Below are positions 52,454 to 60,774 of a stretch of DNA of 64,000 nucleotides, in pieces. Both the position numbers and the translations under genes were made by a program. Source of the DNA: Clostridia bacterium (lineage in GTDB: Bacteria > Bacillota_A > Clostridia > Christensenellales > Aristaeellaceae); assembly GCA_025997215.1 (NCBI GenBank), contig BNUH01000002.1:62001-126000 (forward strand). Direction: 5' to 3'. Under the pieces are notes generated by a model. That model did not search any database. It was not told the DNA's origin and worked only from the letters and a program-made list of their open reading frames with translations. Position 1 is the first letter of the stretch, and each line of letters opens with the position of its first letter.

Positions 52454-52566
52454 GAGGAGGGAGAGTCCAGAGAGGGAGGGCACAGTGCCCTCCCTTTCTG
52501 GCCGTCCTTTTGGTTACTTTTCCCACGGACGGGAAAAGTAACAAGTCCCTCACCGCAGTGAGGGCA
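52454..52566 (-). repeat. Dispersed hairpin repeat, copy 3 (shorter, opposite orientation)
   Basis: Minus-strand copy containing the same GTTACTTTTCCC...GGGAAAAGTAAC core and the two flanking hairpins with different base pairs (CCCTCA/TGAGGG; GGGAGGGCA/TGCCCTCCC), i.e. paired changes relative to copies 1 and 2. Confidence 0.88.
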
Positions 52567-52620
52567 AACCCCTCCGCAGAGGACGAACCAACCCCCGCAG
52601 ACGGCAGGGCCTGCAATACA

Positions 52621-53175
52621 TTATATTATCCAGCACCGCATCTCGCAATTCTCCGCGAAATACGCGGCGAATTCCGCCGTCGTCATGCTCTTGTAATACG
52701 TCTCCAATACCCTGCATACGCCGCCATGGGTGATCAGCAGCGGATTCTGCCCGGCATAGAGTTGGTTCAGCTCATCCAGCACGGAGTAGACGCGGTGGGC
52801 CAGCTGCAACAGCGATTCGCCCGTCTCGCCTACACGCTCGCTGAATCCCAGCTTCGCGCTCTGGAATGAGGGTTTGGATGGATCGTACGTGCCCAAGCGG
52901 TCTATGCCCTCGTACCGGCCGTAATTCCACTCGGTCAGCCGCTTCTCGGTGACGATGGGCACCTTGTAACGCTTAGCGACTATCTGCGCGGTCTGCTGGG
53001 CGCGCGTTAATGGGGATGCAACTATAACGGTTATGTCGCCGACCTGCGCTGCCTGTTCAGCCAGCGATTGGGCCTGGGCGATGCCGTTTTCATTCAGCGG
53101 TATATCGGTTGCGCCGAGGATTTTGTTTTGCGCGTTCCAGGATGTCTCACCATGGCGAGCGTAATACAGTTTCAT
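52621..53175 (-). CDS. Histidine phosphatase family protein (phosphoglycerate-mutase-like)
   Basis: 184 residues from the ATG with AAGGAG upstream (the frame runs further back but without RBS). RHG catalytic motif ARHGETSWN near 5-13, the second His in LLITHGG near 145-150, Arg and Glu in place. Family includes CobC-type alpha-ribazole phosphatases and phosphoglycerate mutases; the substrate is unknown, and no cobalamin genes are nearby. Confidence 0.92.
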   Translation of the reverse strand: MKLYYARHGETSWNAQNKILGATDIPLNENGIAQAQSLAEQAAQVGDITVIVASPLTRAQQTAQIVAKRYKVPIVTEKRLTEWNYGRYEGIDRLGTYDPSKPSFQSAKLGFSERVGETGESLLQLAHRVYSVLDELNQLYAGQNPLLITHGGVCRVLETYYKSMTTAEFAAYFAENCEMRCWII

Positions 53176-53191
53176 AAATAACTCCTTTGCC

Positions 53192-53220
53192 TTTACAATC
53201 CTTGCCTTCTCCGCTATAAT
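53192..53220 (+). promoter_or_regulatory. Promoter of guaA
   Basis: TTTACA, 17-bp spacer, TATAAT (53215-53220); start predicted about 53227, 24 nt before the GTG. No purine-type riboswitch fits in this short leader. Confidence 0.8.
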
Positions 53221-53250
53221 AATCCATGACTGGCAAAGGAGGCAAGGTCT

Positions 53251-54801
53251 GTGCCCAATAACCAGCGTGTCATAATCCTTAACTTCGGCGGGCAGTACTG
53301 CCAGCTGATTGCGCGGCGCGTGCGCGAGGCGCGCGTATTCTGCGAGGTGCTGCCGCACGATGCGCCACTTAGCTCTATCCGCGAGCATAATCCCATCGGC
53401 GTCATACTCTCGGGCAGCCCGGCCTCGGTGCGCCGCGAGGATGCGCCGTACGCCGATCCCGCGTTACTCCAATTGGGCGTGCCCGTGCTGGGTATCTGCT
53501 ACGGCTTGCAGTGGATGGCGCACCAGTTGGGCGGTTCGATCGGATCGGGTGAATCGAACGGCGTCCGCGAATACGGACGCGTCTCCATCCAATTCGACGG
53601 CAGCTGCAAGCTCACCGAGGGTTTGCCCGGCCGTATATCGGCTTGGATGAGCCACACCGACCTTGTTACGCGCGCGCCGGACGGTTTTGCTGTAACCGCA
53701 CATTCGGACAACTGCCCGGTCGCAGCGATGGCCGATCAAGGCCGCTCGCTATACGGCGTGCAGTTCCATCCCGAGGTGACGCATACCGAGCACGGCCGCG
53801 AACTGCTCAATCGGTTCTTATATGATATATGCGGCGCGGTCGGCGACTGGTCCATGGACACGTTTATTCAGGAGAAAATAACCGAACTACGCGAGCGGAT
53901 TGGCGGCGGGCGCGTACTGCTGGGGCTGTCGGGCGGCGTGGACAGCGCGGTAACGGCGGCGCTGCTGTCCAAAGCGATTGGCAGCCGCTTGACGTGCGTG
54001 TATGTGGATCATGGCTTCATGCGTCAGGATGAGACCGAAGAGGTACGCGAGGCGTTCGAGGGACACTTCGACATGCGTCTGATCCAGACGGACGCGTCGG
54101 AATTATTCTTCATACGTTTGGAAGGCGTGGACGAACCCGAGCGCAAACGCAAGATCATCGGCGCAACGTTCGTCGAGGTGTTCGCCCAGGAAGCGGCCAA
54201 GCTGGGCGAGGTGGATTTCCTCGCGCAGGGCACGACCTATCCCGACGTGATCGAATCCGGCGCGGCCACGGGCGCGGCGGTCATCAAGAGCCACCACAAT
54301 GTGGGCGGCCTGCCCGCGAACATAGGCTTCAACGGCTTAATCGAACCGATACGCCTGCTGTTCAAGGATGAGGTGCGCGCGGTCGGCGAGCGCCTGGGTT
54401 TGCCGGAACACATCGTCTGGCGGCAGCCGTTCCCAGGTCCCGGCTTGGCTATACGGGTGCTGGGCGAGGTGACGCGGGATAAGGTTGCCATCGTGCGCGC
54501 CAGCGACGCTATACTGCGCGAGGAGATCGCAAACGCCGGATTGACCCGCTCCATCCAGCAATACCTGACGGTGCTCACGGGCATACGCTCGGTCGGCGTG
54601 ATGGGCGACGAACGCACCTATGAGAACGCGGTCGCGGTGCGCGCGGTCACGACGGACGATTTTATGACCAGCGACTGGGCGCGGGTGCCGCATGACGTGC
54701 TGGCGCGAATCTCATCGCGCATCGTCAACGAGGTGCCGCGCGTAAACCGTGTCGTTTATGATATTACAACCAAACCTCCGGCGTCGATTGAATGGGAGTG
54801 A
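53251..54801 (+). CDS. guaA: GMP synthase (glutamine-hydrolysing)
   Basis: Converts XMP to GMP with glutamine and ATP. 516 residues starting at GTG (AAAGGAGG upstream). Class I glutaminase domain: Cys in GICYG near 82-86, His-Glu in [10 protein letters not shown] near 172-175; PP-loop ATPase [10 protein letters not shown] near 226-235; C-terminal dimerisation domain ending [10 protein letters not shown], as in all GuaA proteins. First gene of a forward run leading to hprK and glucokinase. Confidence 0.98.
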   Translation: MPNNQRVIILNFGGQYCQLIARRVREARVFCEVLPHDAPLSSIREHNPIGVILSGSPASVRREDAPYADPALLQLGVPVLGICYGLQWMAHQLGGSIGSGESNGVREYGRVSIQFDGSCKLTEGLPGRISAWMSHTDLVTRAPDGFAVTAHSDNCPVAAMADQGRSLYGVQFHPEVTHTEHGRELLNRFLYDICGAVGDWSMDTFIQEKITELRERIGGGRVLLGLSGGVDSAVTAALLSKAIGSRLTCVYVDHGFMRQDETEEVREAFEGHFDMRLIQTDASELFFIRLEGVDEPERKRKIIGATFVEVFAQEAAKLGEVDFLAQGTTYPDVIESGAATGAAVIKSHHNVGGLPANIGFNGLIEPIRLLFKDEVRAVGERLGLPEHIVWRQPFPGPGLAIRVLGEVTRDKVAIVRASDAILREEIANAGLTRSIQQYLTVLTGIRSVGVMGDERTYENAVAVRAVTTDDFMTSDWARVPHDVLARISSRIVNEVPRVNRVVYDITTKPPASIEWE

Positions 54802-54807
54802 TGCTTC

Positions 54808-56217
54808 ATGAAACTGACCGAATTCCTCAACCAAGTCCGCGACGAACTGCCCGTACACGCGCCGCTCGATCCCGGGTTCGCGCCGATGGCCGCGATTCTG
54901 GAGACGTACGAGGCCGGGCTGACCGACGATAACAGCGAACCCGTAACGATCTCGCTGGAGCGCGAGCGCGGGTACGTCAGCTCATTCCAGCTGCGCGTGT
55001 ACTCGGATGAATCCGAGTGGGGCGAGGTCAACCGCGTGCTGATCGATCGGCTGGTCAAGACGCTGCTGTGGGCGTACGGCGGATTCCGCTTCCGCGTTGC
55101 AGCGCCGGGGTACCTCGTGGACGGCCTGAAGTCGGCGTACGGACCGGGTGGCAAGCGTGAATTCGACTATGATTTCATGACGAACGTATACGAACAGCCG
55201 TTTGTTGTCGAGGCGTGCCAGCCGGACGCGATCCCGCCGGACCGTTCCGGAGCGCGCTCGGTTGGACGGCACCTGGACGGCTGCAGGATCGGGTTTGACG
55301 CGGGCGGCAGCGACCGCAAGGTTTCAGCTGTCGTCAACGGCGAGGCCGTGTACAGCGAGGAAATTGTATGGCATCCTAAAACCCAGTCCGACCCGGCGTA
55401 TCATTATGAAGGCATACTGGCCGCGTTCAAGTCTGCCGCCGAACACATGCCGCGCGTGGACGGCATCGGCGTCAGTTCGGCCGGGATATACGTGGCGAAT
55501 CGGACGCGCGTTGCATCATTATTCCTAAAGGTTCCAAAGGACGCGTTCGACGCGCAGGTCAACGACATATACATACGCGCCGCCAAAGCCATCGGCGATA
55601 TCCCGCTGGAGGTAGCCAACGACGGCGACGTAACCGCGCTGGCCGGGGCGATGGACTTGAGCGACAACAGCGTGCTGGGTATCGCCATGGGCACGAGCGA
55701 GGCGGGTGGGTTCGTCGATCCTGATGGAAACATAACGGGTTGGCTGAACGAGCTGGCGTTTGTCCCCGTAGACCTGAATCCGCATGCGATGGCAGACGAA
55801 TGGTCCGGCGACGTCGGCTGCGGCGTCAAGTATTTCTCGCAGGACGCGGTGGCCAAGCTCGCGCCCGCAGCGGGCATCCATCTGGATGATGGATTGACTC
55901 CAGCAGAGAAACTCAAAGCCGTGCAAGCCGAAGCCGCGAAGGGGCTCCCCGGCGCGTTGGCAATATTCGACACGATCGGCGTGTACCTGGGTTGGTCGTT
56001 GGCGTGGTACGCCAAATTCTACCAAATAAAGCATGTGCTGATACTGGGCCGCGTCACATCCGGCGAGGGCGGCGAACATGTGCTGGCCCAGGCGCGTTCA
56101 ACGTTGGTTGAAGCCGACCCCGCGTTAGCCCACAAGCTGACGCTGCACCTGCCGGACGAATCCAGCCGCCGCGTCGGGCAAAGCATCGCGGCGGCGAGTC
56201 TGCCGCTGATCGGATGA
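54808..56217 (+). CDS. ASKHA/ROK-like sugar kinase or regulator with N-terminal extension
   Basis: 469 residues. Residues 160-469 have an ASKHA fold: phosphate-1 motif GFDAGGSDRKVSAVV near 165-179, GIGVSSAGIYV, the ADP-binding VANDGDVTALAGAM, and GIAMGTSEAGGFVDPDGNI. Residues 1-160 are an extra domain (NQVRDELPVHAPLD, VTISLERERGYVSSFQL) not in normal ROK kinases and not recognised. No CxCGxxGC zinc motif, unlike the glucokinase downstream. Coupled to the next gene by an ATGA overlap, so it belongs to the same run as the HAD phosphatase and hprK. Could be a kinase or a sensor. Confidence 0.78.
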   Translation: MKLTEFLNQVRDELPVHAPLDPGFAPMAAILETYEAGLTDDNSEPVTISLERERGYVSSFQLRVYSDESEWGEVNRVLIDRLVKTLLWAYGGFRFRVAAPGYLVDGLKSAYGPGGKREFDYDFMTNVYEQPFVVEACQPDAIPPDRSGARSVGRHLDGCRIGFDAGGSDRKVSAVVNGEAVYSEEIVWHPKTQSDPAYHYEGILAAFKSAAEHMPRVDGIGVSSAGIYVANRTRVASLFLKVPKDAFDAQVNDIYIRAAKAIGDIPLEVANDGDVTALAGAMDLSDNSVLGIAMGTSEAGGFVDPDGNITGWLNELAFVPVDLNPHAMADEWSGDVGCGVKYFSQDAVAKLAPAAGIHLDDGLTPAEKLKAVQAEAAKGLPGALAIFDTIGVYLGWSLAWYAKFYQIKHVLILGRVTSGEGGEHVLAQARSTLVEADPALAHKLTLHLPDESSRRVGQSIAAASLPLIG

Positions 56218-57059
56218 GCGGGGCATTGAGCTTGCCGAAGATTCACACCATAGTATCGGATCTGGATGGGACGCTCGTGCCGCACACCACGTTCGAGCTG
56301 GATGCGCGTACAATCGCGGCGTTCAAGGCGGCGCACTATGCCGGCGCGCGGATTATCGTCGCTTCGGGGCGGAGTTCGGCGTCTATGAAGCCGTACGTGG
56401 ATGAGATCGGCGCGGGCGATCCGTATATCGCGTGCAACGGCGCGCAGGTTTTCGCGGCGGACGGCGCATTGATGCACGAGATTGCGATGTCGGTGGAGCA
56501 GCTGCGCACGGCGGTGCGCTGGCTCAGGGCGCGGGATGTGTACGTCCAGGCGTACGACGAGGATGGCTTCATATTCGACAAAGAGTGCGTGTATGCCGAG
56601 CGTTACACCAAATCCTCCGGCTTGCCCTGTCGAAAGGTGGATGACTTGGCGGCGTTCCTCAACAAACCCGCCGTAAAACTGTTGGGTGTCGACGAACCCG
56701 CGCGCGTGACACAGCTGCTGGCCGAAGCGCGTGTAGCCTTCGATGGGCATCATGGTTTGGGCGTGCTGGGCTGGTCCACGTCTGAGCCGCAGTTCTTAGA
56801 AATATCCCATCCGGACGTGTCCAAGGGCAGCGCGCTCAAATGGCTGGCCGACAAGCTGGACTTTGACGCGGAGGGGACGCTGGCGTTCGGCGATTCGATC
56901 AACGACTTACCCATGCTGCAGTGGGCGGGCATGAGCGTCGCGGTCGGCAACGCTCGCGAGGAAGTCAAGGCGTGCGTCAGCCGCGCGTGCGGCAGCTGTT
57001 ATGACTGCGGCCCGGCGGTTATGATTCAACAAATGATAATGGAAGGTTGCTTTTCATGA
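56214..57059 (+). CDS. HAD-superfamily Cof-type phosphatase
   Basis: 281 residues. Motif I SDLDGTLVP near 16-24 (catalytic Asp pair), motif II ASGRSSAS, motif III Lys near KGSALKWLA, motif IV FGDSINDLPML near 227-237, all normal for Cof-like sugar-phosphate phosphatases. Starts in overlap with the upstream gene and ends in overlap with hprK (ATGA). Likely dephosphorylates sugar phosphates; specificity unknown. Confidence 0.93.
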   Translation: MSGALSLPKIHTIVSDLDGTLVPHTTFELDARTIAAFKAAHYAGARIIVASGRSSASMKPYVDEIGAGDPYIACNGAQVFAADGALMHEIAMSVEQLRTAVRWLRARDVYVQAYDEDGFIFDKECVYAERYTKSSGLPCRKVDDLAAFLNKPAVKLLGVDEPARVTQLLAEARVAFDGHHGLGVLGWSTSEPQFLEISHPDVSKGSALKWLADKLDFDAEGTLAFGDSINDLPMLQWAGMSVAVGNAREEVKACVSRACGSCYDCGPAVMIQQMIMEGCFS

Positions 57060-58009
57060 TACCTGCGAAACGTATGGTAGAGACGCTGAACCTGGATGTG
57101 CTCGTGCCGTCCACGCGCGAGGGCTGGGACTTCAAAGCCACGGACCTGAATCGCCCCGGCATGCAGCTGGCAGGATTTTACGAATACTTCCCGCACGACG
57201 GCCCGCAGGTAATCGGCCGCGTCGAGATGACGTACCTGGAAAGCCTGCTGCCGGATGTGCGTCATGAACGGCTGGAGCGGCTATTTACTTATGATATACC
57301 GTGCATCATACTGTGCCGCAGCATGCGCTGTCCGCCGGATCTGGAGGCGCTCGCACGTTCGCACGACGTTCCGGTGTACCAGAGCGCGCTGTCTACGATG
57401 CGGTTCGTCAGCGCGGCTATATTATTCCTGAATTCACAGCTGGCCCCTCGGCAGACGCTGCACGGCGTGCTGGTGAATGTGTACGGCGTGGGTATCCTGC
57501 TGACCGGGGAATCCGGCGTAGGCAAGAGCGAATCCGCGCTGGAACTGGTCAAGCGTGGCCATCAGCTCGTCGCCGACGATGTGGTGGACGTGCGCAAGGT
57601 GACGGATGCGCGGCTGGTGGGTGAGGCACCGGAGATGGTGCGGCACTTCATGGAGATTCGCGGGATCGGGATAATCGACATCCGCGCGATGTACGGCATC
57701 GGCGCGGTGGTGCGGTCGAAAACGATCGACCTGGTGATCCACCTGGAGATGTGGGTGCGCGATCGCGAGTATGATCGGCTGGGCCTCACCGAGGAGCACA
57801 TGACGATCATGGGTGTGAAGGTGCCGCTGATGGTAATCCCCGTCCAGCCCGGGCGGAATCTGGCCATAGTCATCGAGGTCGCGGCGCGCAATCATACCCT
57901 GAAGCGCTCCGGTTACAACGCCGCCGTCGAACTGGATAAGCGGCTGGTGACGATGGTATCGGAGTCGGCCAATCAACCGCCGCAATTGCCGGGGGATTCG
58001 GACTGGTAA
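57056..58009 (+). CDS. hprK: HPr kinase/phosphorylase
   Basis: Phosphorylates HPr on Ser46 and reverses it, the central sensor of carbon catabolite control in Firmicutes. 317 residues. Walker A GESGVGKSESALELVKRGH near 152-170, HPrK signature EIRGIGIIDIRAMYG near 200-214, and Arg/Asp near VADDVVDV. The ATG overlaps the previous stop; a TTG 9 nt earlier is less likely. HPr itself (ptsH) and PTS genes are not in the window. Confidence 0.97.
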   Translation: MIPAKRMVETLNLDVLVPSTREGWDFKATDLNRPGMQLAGFYEYFPHDGPQVIGRVEMTYLESLLPDVRHERLERLFTYDIPCIILCRSMRCPPDLEALARSHDVPVYQSALSTMRFVSAAILFLNSQLAPRQTLHGVLVNVYGVGILLTGESGVGKSESALELVKRGHQLVADDVVDVRKVTDARLVGEAPEMVRHFMEIRGIGIIDIRAMYGIGAVVRSKTIDLVIHLEMWVRDREYDRLGLTEEHMTIMGVKVPLMVIPVQPGRNLAIVIEVAARNHTLKRSGYNAAVELDKRLVTMVSESANQPPQLPGDSDW

Positions 58010-58062
58010 GGCGTAAATATATTATTAATGCCTAACGATAGGGTTGAAAGGAGACCCATATT

Positions 58063-59001
58063 ATGGTTAGAATCGGTATCGACCTGGGCGGCACGAATAT
58101 CGCGGTGGGTGTTGTAACGCCCGAGGGCAGGATCATCCATCAAGTCGAGACCCCAACTCACGCCGAACGGCCGTGGCAGCCCGTCGTCCAGGACATGATC
58201 ACGGCGACCCAGCGCGCGATTAAGGAATCGGGGTTCACGGTTGACGATGTGGAGTCCATCGGCGTGGGCGTGCCGGGCACGGCGATCAACGGCGTCGTGG
58301 CGTTCTGCACAAACCTTGGCTGGCATGACGTGCCATTGACGGACGCGTTCCGCGCGGCTATCGATAAACCGGTATACATCGATAACGATGCCAACGTAGC
58401 GGGCTTGGCCGAGGCTATGGCTGGCGTAAGTAAGAACGTTGCCAACAGCGTATTCCTGACGCTGGGGACGGGACTGGGCGGCGGCATCATCATCGATAAG
58501 AAGATTTACACGGGCTCGCACGGCGTGGGCGGCGAGCTGGGCCACTTGACGTTCATTGCGGATGGCGAGATGTGCACGTGCGGCAAGCGCGGCTGCTTGG
58601 AGCGCTACGCGTCCGCGACGGGCATGATCCGCTTGGGCAACGAGGCCATGCGCACCCATCCCCACAGCCAGCTGGCTCAAGCGGCTGACCACGATCCGCA
58701 GCGGATGACCGCCAAGATCATCGTGGACTGCGCGAAGGCCGGCGACCCGACGGCCATGAGGGTCTTTGACCAGTATATCCATTACCTCGCGCAGGGTATA
58801 AATTCGATCGTGAGCTTTATCGATCCGGAGATGGTCGTGCTGGGCGGCGGCGTGTCGCGGGCGGGCGCGTTCCTGCTGGATGCGGTGCGGCTCGCGCTGC
58901 CGCAATACATATTCTACCGCACGCTGCCGTACGCCACCATCGAACTGGCCACGCTGGGCAACGACGCAGGCATCATCGGTGCCGCGATGCTCGGCGCGTG
59001 A
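58063..59001 (+). CDS. glcK: Glucokinase (ROK family)
   Basis: ATP-dependent glucose phosphorylation. 312 residues. DLGGTNIAVGVV at about 6-17, ROK zinc motif CTCGKRGCLE near 171-180, with GLGGGIIIDKKIYTG and the preceding substrate-binding HGVGGELGH region. GAAAGGAG upstream. Follows hprK by 53 nt. Typical for organisms that take up glucose without PTS or with import plus kinase. Confidence 0.96.
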   Translation: MVRIGIDLGGTNIAVGVVTPEGRIIHQVETPTHAERPWQPVVQDMITATQRAIKESGFTVDDVESIGVGVPGTAINGVVAFCTNLGWHDVPLTDAFRAAIDKPVYIDNDANVAGLAEAMAGVSKNVANSVFLTLGTGLGGGIIIDKKIYTGSHGVGGELGHLTFIADGEMCTCGKRGCLERYASATGMIRLGNEAMRTHPHSQLAQAADHDPQRMTAKIIVDCAKAGDPTAMRVFDQYIHYLAQGINSIVSFIDPEMVVLGGGVSRAGAFLLDAVRLALPQYIFYRTLPYATIELATLGNDAGIIGAAMLGA

Positions 59002-59675
59002 ACGAGCGCGTCTTATTAAACGAGCGCTTCTGGTTATTTGATAAACTGCTGCGCGAGGAAAATCAGCGGCAGAATCTGACCCGCGATCTGGATGCGCCGG
59101 ACTATGAGCAGCGGCTGTACCTGGATTCGCTGACGCCGCTGGCGGTGCCGGGGTTGGTGCCGCCGGACATTCGCGCGGTGGATGTGGGCAGCGGCGCGGG
59201 GTTCCCGGGCGTACCGCTGGCGATAATGCGGTCGGATATAATATTTACGTTTGTGGATTCATTAGGCAAACGTTGTAAATTCCTGGAGCGCGCCGTGGCT
59301 GAGCTGGGCTTAAACGCCACAGTAATCCACGCGCGCGCGGAGGATTTCGGCAGGATGGCCGGACATCGCGGCGCATACGATGCAGCGTTCAGCCGGGCGG
59401 TCGCGGCGCTGCCCGTGCTGCTGGAATACACCATACCGCTGTTGAAGGTCAGCGGACTGTTGATAGCGCACAAAGGTCCTGCTGTCGTGGATGAATTACC
59501 CACGGCTCGCCGCGCGGCGCTCATGCTAGGCGCGCGGCTGGCCGATCCCATTGCCGCGCCGACTCCAGGCATCGAGTCGGCGCATGTGCTGGTTACGGCT
59601 CGCGCTATTAAGCGTTGTCCTGAACAGTATCCGCGCAAGGCGGGCATTCCGGCTAAACAACCTCTGGGTGGTTAG
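58998..59675 (+). CDS. rsmG: 16S rRNA (guanine527-N7)-methyltransferase
   Basis: 225 residues, starting at GTG whose last bases overlap the glucokinase stop (GTGA). SAM-binding motif DVGSGAGFPGVPLAI near 65-79 and TFVDSLGKRCKFLERA; C-terminal RAIKRCPEQYPRKAGIPAKQPL is diagnostic of RsmG. Length slightly short (usually about 240), but all parts are present. Confidence 0.97.
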   Translation: MNERVLLNERFWLFDKLLREENQRQNLTRDLDAPDYEQRLYLDSLTPLAVPGLVPPDIRAVDVGSGAGFPGVPLAIMRSDIIFTFVDSLGKRCKFLERAVAELGLNATVIHARAEDFGRMAGHRGAYDAAFSRAVAALPVLLEYTIPLLKVSGLLIAHKGPAVVDELPTARRAALMLGARLADPIAAPTPGIESAHVLVTARAIKRCPEQYPRKAGIPAKQPLGG

Positions 59676-59726
59676 GTTACACAATTCTTTATAATCCTTA
59701 TTTGCTGGACATAAATTTTAACACTA

Positions 59727-59755
59727 TTGACATTATCTATCGATTAATGTATTAT
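59727..59755 (+). promoter_or_regulatory. Promoter of the SH3 protein gene
   Basis: TTGACA, 17-bp spacer, TATTAT (59750-59755); leader about 80 nt. Confidence 0.83.
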
Positions 59756-59842
59756 ATGTATGGGTCTAGAGTGAACAAACTCAAGGCCATTATCAGAATT
59801 TGGTAATTATCCATCCTATGGAAAAGGAGTGTCTGAAGGAGT

Positions 59843-60769
59843 ATGCGCAGATGGCTTTCTTGTGTCATTGTGATTCTATTAGTTTTAACGCTTTTAACGA
59901 TCGCGGCTTCCGCCAATACATCCGATGGCGTCTATAAAATTAACACATTGGTAACGGATGATGAATCGTATATCGCGACGGTTGCCACCACCACGGGCGC
60001 GCTGAACCTGCGCGCGGAACCGGACAAGAGCGCCAAGTCCCTGGCGAAAATATCCGACGGCACCAAAGTGCTCGTGACCAACCTGGTCGTGGACTCGGAG
60101 GCTGAATGGACGGAGATATCGTACAAGAACCAGACGGGTTATGTCATGACCAAGTACCTGGAGATCGTCACGGTGCTGCCGTATTCGCCCATCACCAGCG
60201 ATCAGAAGGGCGATGAGGTGATGGCGTTCAAGCGGGCGATGAGGCAGCTGGGTTATATAAAATCGGAGGATGTGAACCAGAAGTACGACGACGCGATGGA
60301 GAAGGCGCTGACCAAGCTGCAGCTGATGAATGGGCTGATCCTGGAACCGAATGTGGTGACGCCAAAGCTGCAGGCGATGATAGCCTGGGGCATGATAGTC
60401 AAGTGTAAGTCCGGCTACCTGGATACCGCCACCGACGACGAGTCCGGCCTGACGGTCTCGCTGTATGTGTGGGATGTCAGCGGCAAGATGTACGACATGG
60501 AGGAGGCCGTGAACGTCAAGCTAGCCTATGGCACCCAGGCCGCGGGCGGCTTCCCGCCGTACACGATCACGGTGCGCAAGACGCTGTCGTCCGGCGGCCC
60601 GGAGAACGCCGATCCCGCGCCGAATCCATTCAACCAGATGTGGCGCAAGACCACCGAGCGGCTGTACATCTACGCCACCGTCACCGACGCGGCAGGGCGC
60701 AGCGTAACGGCGTGCGTGCCGTATAAATATTCATTGCCGCCGAAATATTTTGACGACAGCCATGGTTAA
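59843..60769 (+). CDS. Exported SH3-domain and peptidoglycan-binding-like protein
   Basis: 308 residues. Signal peptide 1-24 (VIVILLVLTLLTIAASA). Bacterial SH3 domain at about 45-108 (TGALNLRAEPDKSAKSLA... TGYVMTKYLEIV), then a PG_binding_1-like helical part (EVMAFKRAMRQLGYIKSED... LTKLQLMNG) at 128-178, then a C-terminal beta-rich domain of about 120 residues not recognised. No catalytic residues seen; probably a cell-wall-attached protein. AAGGAG lies 13 nt upstream and a second one only 1 nt before the ATG. Confidence 0.85.
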   Translation: MRRWLSCVIVILLVLTLLTIAASANTSDGVYKINTLVTDDESYIATVATTTGALNLRAEPDKSAKSLAKISDGTKVLVTNLVVDSEAEWTEISYKNQTGYVMTKYLEIVTVLPYSPITSDQKGDEVMAFKRAMRQLGYIKSEDVNQKYDDAMEKALTKLQLMNGLILEPNVVTPKLQAMIAWGMIVKCKSGYLDTATDDESGLTVSLYVWDVSGKMYDMEEAVNVKLAYGTQAAGGFPPYTITVRKTLSSGGPENADPAPNPFNQMWRKTTERLYIYATVTDAAGRSVTACVPYKYSLPPKYFDDSHG

Positions 60770-60774
60770 TATAT

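Noticed and set aside
52410..52616. Minus-strand open frame overlapping repeat copy 3
   Set aside because: Same reason: it arises from the repeat; it shares a short peptide with the frame in copy 1 because the DNA is the same, not because of protein selection.
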